A stretch of DNA of 64,000 bases from Collinsella sp. (GTDB lineage: Bacteria; Actinomycetota; Coriobacteriia; Coriobacteriales; Coriobacteriaceae), in NCBI GenBank assembly GCA_018382295.1, contig JAGZQF010000009.1:21553-85552 (forward strand), read 5' to 3'. This document shows positions 62,414 to 64,000 of the stretch, piece by piece. The notes beneath the pieces are model-generated. The model had not been told where the DNA came from and did not search any database. It was given only the letters and a program-made list of their open reading frames with translations. Made by a program: the position numbers and the translations under genes. Numbering within the stretch: position 1 is the first letter of the stretch; each line of letters starts with the position of its first letter.

Positions 62414-63808
62414 CTAATTCAAGTTGAGATGGACCAAAAGAGCTTCGCGCTCGTTGGGGATTTTGTCTTCGATCACGGCGTCGAGGGCGGAGTTGAGTAG
62501 CTGCCCCAGTTCCGGCCCGGGCTTGACTCCGGCACGGATCAGGTCGCCGCCGTTGATGGCGAGCATCTTGAGCGTATAGGGCTCCCCCGCCTTCAGCAGC
62601 TCGTGCGCCATCGCGCGCATCTCCTCAATCGTCTCAACGTAATAGAAGCACGACGGGGCCTTGCCGAGCGTGTCGGCACGCTTAAGATCCATGAGCTCGT
62701 CCATCAAACGCGGCGTGTCGACGCCCTCGCCAGAAAGCGCACACATCATATTGAGCAGGCAGGATCGCTCGGGACGCAGCGGTTTGTCGTGATATTTGAT
62801 GAGCAGGCACACGTCGCGCACCAGGTCGTGCGAGAGAGCCAGGCGATCCATAATGACGCGCGCCTTCTTGGCGCCGAGCTCGGGATGACCGTAGAAGTGT
62901 CCGCTGCCGGCGTGATCGACCGTGAAGCACTCGGGCTTGGACACATCGTGCAAAAACGCCGCCCACATAAGGCTCGACGAGGGCGCGACGCCGTCACACA
63001 GCGCGAGCTCCCCCACCACCGTCAGCACACGGGCGATATGCACGTAGACGTTAAACGCATGATAGACACTGCGCTGATCAAACCCGCGACCCGCTGCCAA
63101 CTCGGGCACGGCGGCGCAGATGAGCTCGGGATAGCGGAGCATCGCGTCTCCCCCATGACCGGTCGAAAGAATGCCCTCGAGCTCAATACCCACACGCTCA
63201 CGCGCCACGGCATCGAGCAGCGGCGCGCACTCGGCAAGCGCACGCTTGGTCTCGGGCTCAATCATAAAGTCCAGACGGCAGGCAAAGCGCACCGCACGCA
63301 GCATGCGCAGGGCGTCCTCGTTAAAGCGACGCTTGGGATCGCCGACAGCGCGAATCAGCTTGCGCTCCAAGTCACCCTGGCCGTCGTAGCGGTCGACAAG
63401 CCCGCGCTCGGGATGCCAGGCCATGGCATTGACGGTAAAGTCGCGGCGCGCCAGATCGTCCTCGAGCGAGGCGGCACGCTCCACACTCTGGGGATGGCGA
63501 CCATCGGTGTAAAAGCCATCCAGACGGTACGTGGTGACCTCGATACGCTCGCCATCGGAAATAGCCGTGATTCCGCCAAATTTAATGCCCGACTCCACAA
63601 CCGCGATGCCGGCGGCCTCGAGCGCCGCTTTGGACTCCTGCCACAGGCCGCTACAGCACATATCAACATCGTGGCTGGGGTACCCCATCAGGGCGTCGCG
63701 CACCCAACCGCCCACGTACCAAGCCTCAAGACCAGCCGCCTCAAGCGCGCGCAGGACGCGCAGGGACGCATCGGACGGTTGAGTACCGTTGAGCGAAACA
63801 TTGCACAT
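62414..63808 (-). CDS. CCA-adding tRNA nucleotidyltransferase with HD domain
   Basis: Repairs or adds the 3' CCA of tRNAs. 464 residues. The class II polymerase-beta-like head shows WYVGGWVRDALMGYPSHDVDM (residues ~30-50, metal-binding Asp pair), then RRDFTVNAMAWHPERGLVD and RRFNEDALRMLRAVRFACRLDF. The C-terminal half has an HD-type metal motif (FLHDVSKPECF). AGGAGG lies 8 bases before the ATG. The three tRNA genes in this window encode their own CCA, so here the enzyme may mainly repair. Confidence 0.92.
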   Translation of the reverse strand: MCNVSLNGTQPSDASLRVLRALEAAGLEAWYVGGWVRDALMGYPSHDVDMCCSGLWQESKAALEAAGIAVVESGIKFGGITAISDGERIEVTTYRLDGFYTDGRHPQSVERAASLEDDLARRDFTVNAMAWHPERGLVDRYDGQGDLERKLIRAVGDPKRRFNEDALRMLRAVRFACRLDFMIEPETKRALAECAPLLDAVARERVGIELEGILSTGHGGDAMLRYPELICAAVPELAAGRGFDQRSVYHAFNVYVHIARVLTVVGELALCDGVAPSSSLMWAAFLHDVSKPECFTVDHAGSGHFYGHPELGAKKARVIMDRLALSHDLVRDVCLLIKYHDKPLRPERSCLLNMMCALSGEGVDTPRLMDELMDLKRADTLGKAPSCFYYVETIEEMRAMAHELLKAGEPYTLKMLAINGGDLIRAGVKPGPELGQLLNSALDAVIEDKIPNEREALLVHLNLN

Positions 63809-64000
63809 GCCTATGGCCTCCTGCGACTATCAAATTGGCTATCGATTGCGTCTGCAAGAAGTCTAGCAAGAAACAGCCTCCACTGCACACGCAAGTCCGA
63901 TAAATCAGAACCACCCTTAAAAAGGGTGGTTTGCTCTTAGGGTATAACCCACGGGCCCCGGGCTCGCGTCTAAAGGCGCGGGCCCGGACTTCGTCCAGGC
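63809..64000. other. Right-edge intergenic region with hairpins
   Basis: No gene recognised. AACCACCCTT (63909-63918) pairs with AAGGGTGGTT (63922-63931), a short-loop hairpin with a weak T tail on either strand. Further right, CCGGGC-TCGCG and CGCGG-GCCCGG form a GC-rich stem, and GGAC-TTC-GTCC a smaller one. This may be the end of a gene or RNA lying beyond the window. Confidence 0.4.

Noticed and set aside
63950..64000. RNase P RNA-like block (minus strand, GGACGAAGTCCGGGC)
   Set aside because: It resembles the GAGGAAAGTCCGGGC core only partly, and the remaining ~350 bases such an RNA would need to the left are occupied by the CCA-adding enzyme gene.

Overview
The window looks like a chromosomal segment of a Coriobacteriia actinobacterium, most likely Collinsella or a close relative. 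This rests on recognised protein families, a GlgC/GlgD-type glycogen operon, a LoaP/NusG-type regulator heading a polysaccharide cluster, and the fairly high G+C. There is no rRNA to confirm it.

Layout. (1) 1-4.6 kb, minus strand: the promoter-proximal part of a capsule/exopolysaccharide operon, a NusG-family antiterminator, then an initiating sugar-phosphate transferase, a GT26 glycosyltransferase, and CapE- and CapF-like enzymes (CapF runs off the window). The leader upstream of the antiterminator holds two long hairpins. (2) 5.2-7.8 kb: a GIY-YIG protein, a 41-codon remnant of an ADP-ribosylglycohydrolase, tRNA-Ala(GGC), thiamine pyrophosphokinase and a HAD hydrolase. (3) 7.8-21.1 kb, plus strand: glycogen metabolism (glgB, a broken glgP, glgC, glgD, glgA and a GH13-GH77 fusion), with TGGTAAAAC-type palindromes in the control regions. 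GlgB and GlgA carry long Lys/Ala-rich tails like histone H1. (4) 21-37.7 kb: an FmdB-like zinc ribbon, rsmB-fmt-def-priA, gltX, metK, L-serine dehydratase, an L,D-transpeptidase and a MacA/MacB-like ABC efflux operon. Several long perfect or near-perfect palindromes lie between these genes. (5) 37.8-59.9 kb: a corrinoid island. A 17-gene minus-strand operon with almost every gene overlapping the next (cbiF, cbiD, cbiL, cbiG, cbiH, cbiET, cbiA, cobT, cobU, cobS, a CobU-like/CobC fusion, cbiB, cobD, cbiP, cobO, cbiC, cbiJ) diverges from a plus-strand operon behind a cobalamin riboswitch. That operon encodes an exported lipoprotein cobaltochelatase (CbiK), a second lipoprotein and a BtuFCD-type transporter. 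The island is richer in G+C by eye than its flanks and is bounded by transposase remnants, IS21-like at 37.8 kb and IS3-like at 59.9 kb, so it was probably acquired horizontally. (6) 59.9-64 kb: a TetR regulator, a flippase-like membrane protein, two identical tRNA-Glu(CTC) genes and a CCA-adding enzyme.

Two central genes carry internal deletions. glgP has lost the segment that should hold the conserved GNGGLGRLAACF motif and is frameshifted. cbiL keeps only its first ~9 and last ~65 residues, which should block corrin-ring synthesis at C20 methylation unless another copy exists. Both deletions need checking against raw reads, because they could be real gene decay or assembly errors.
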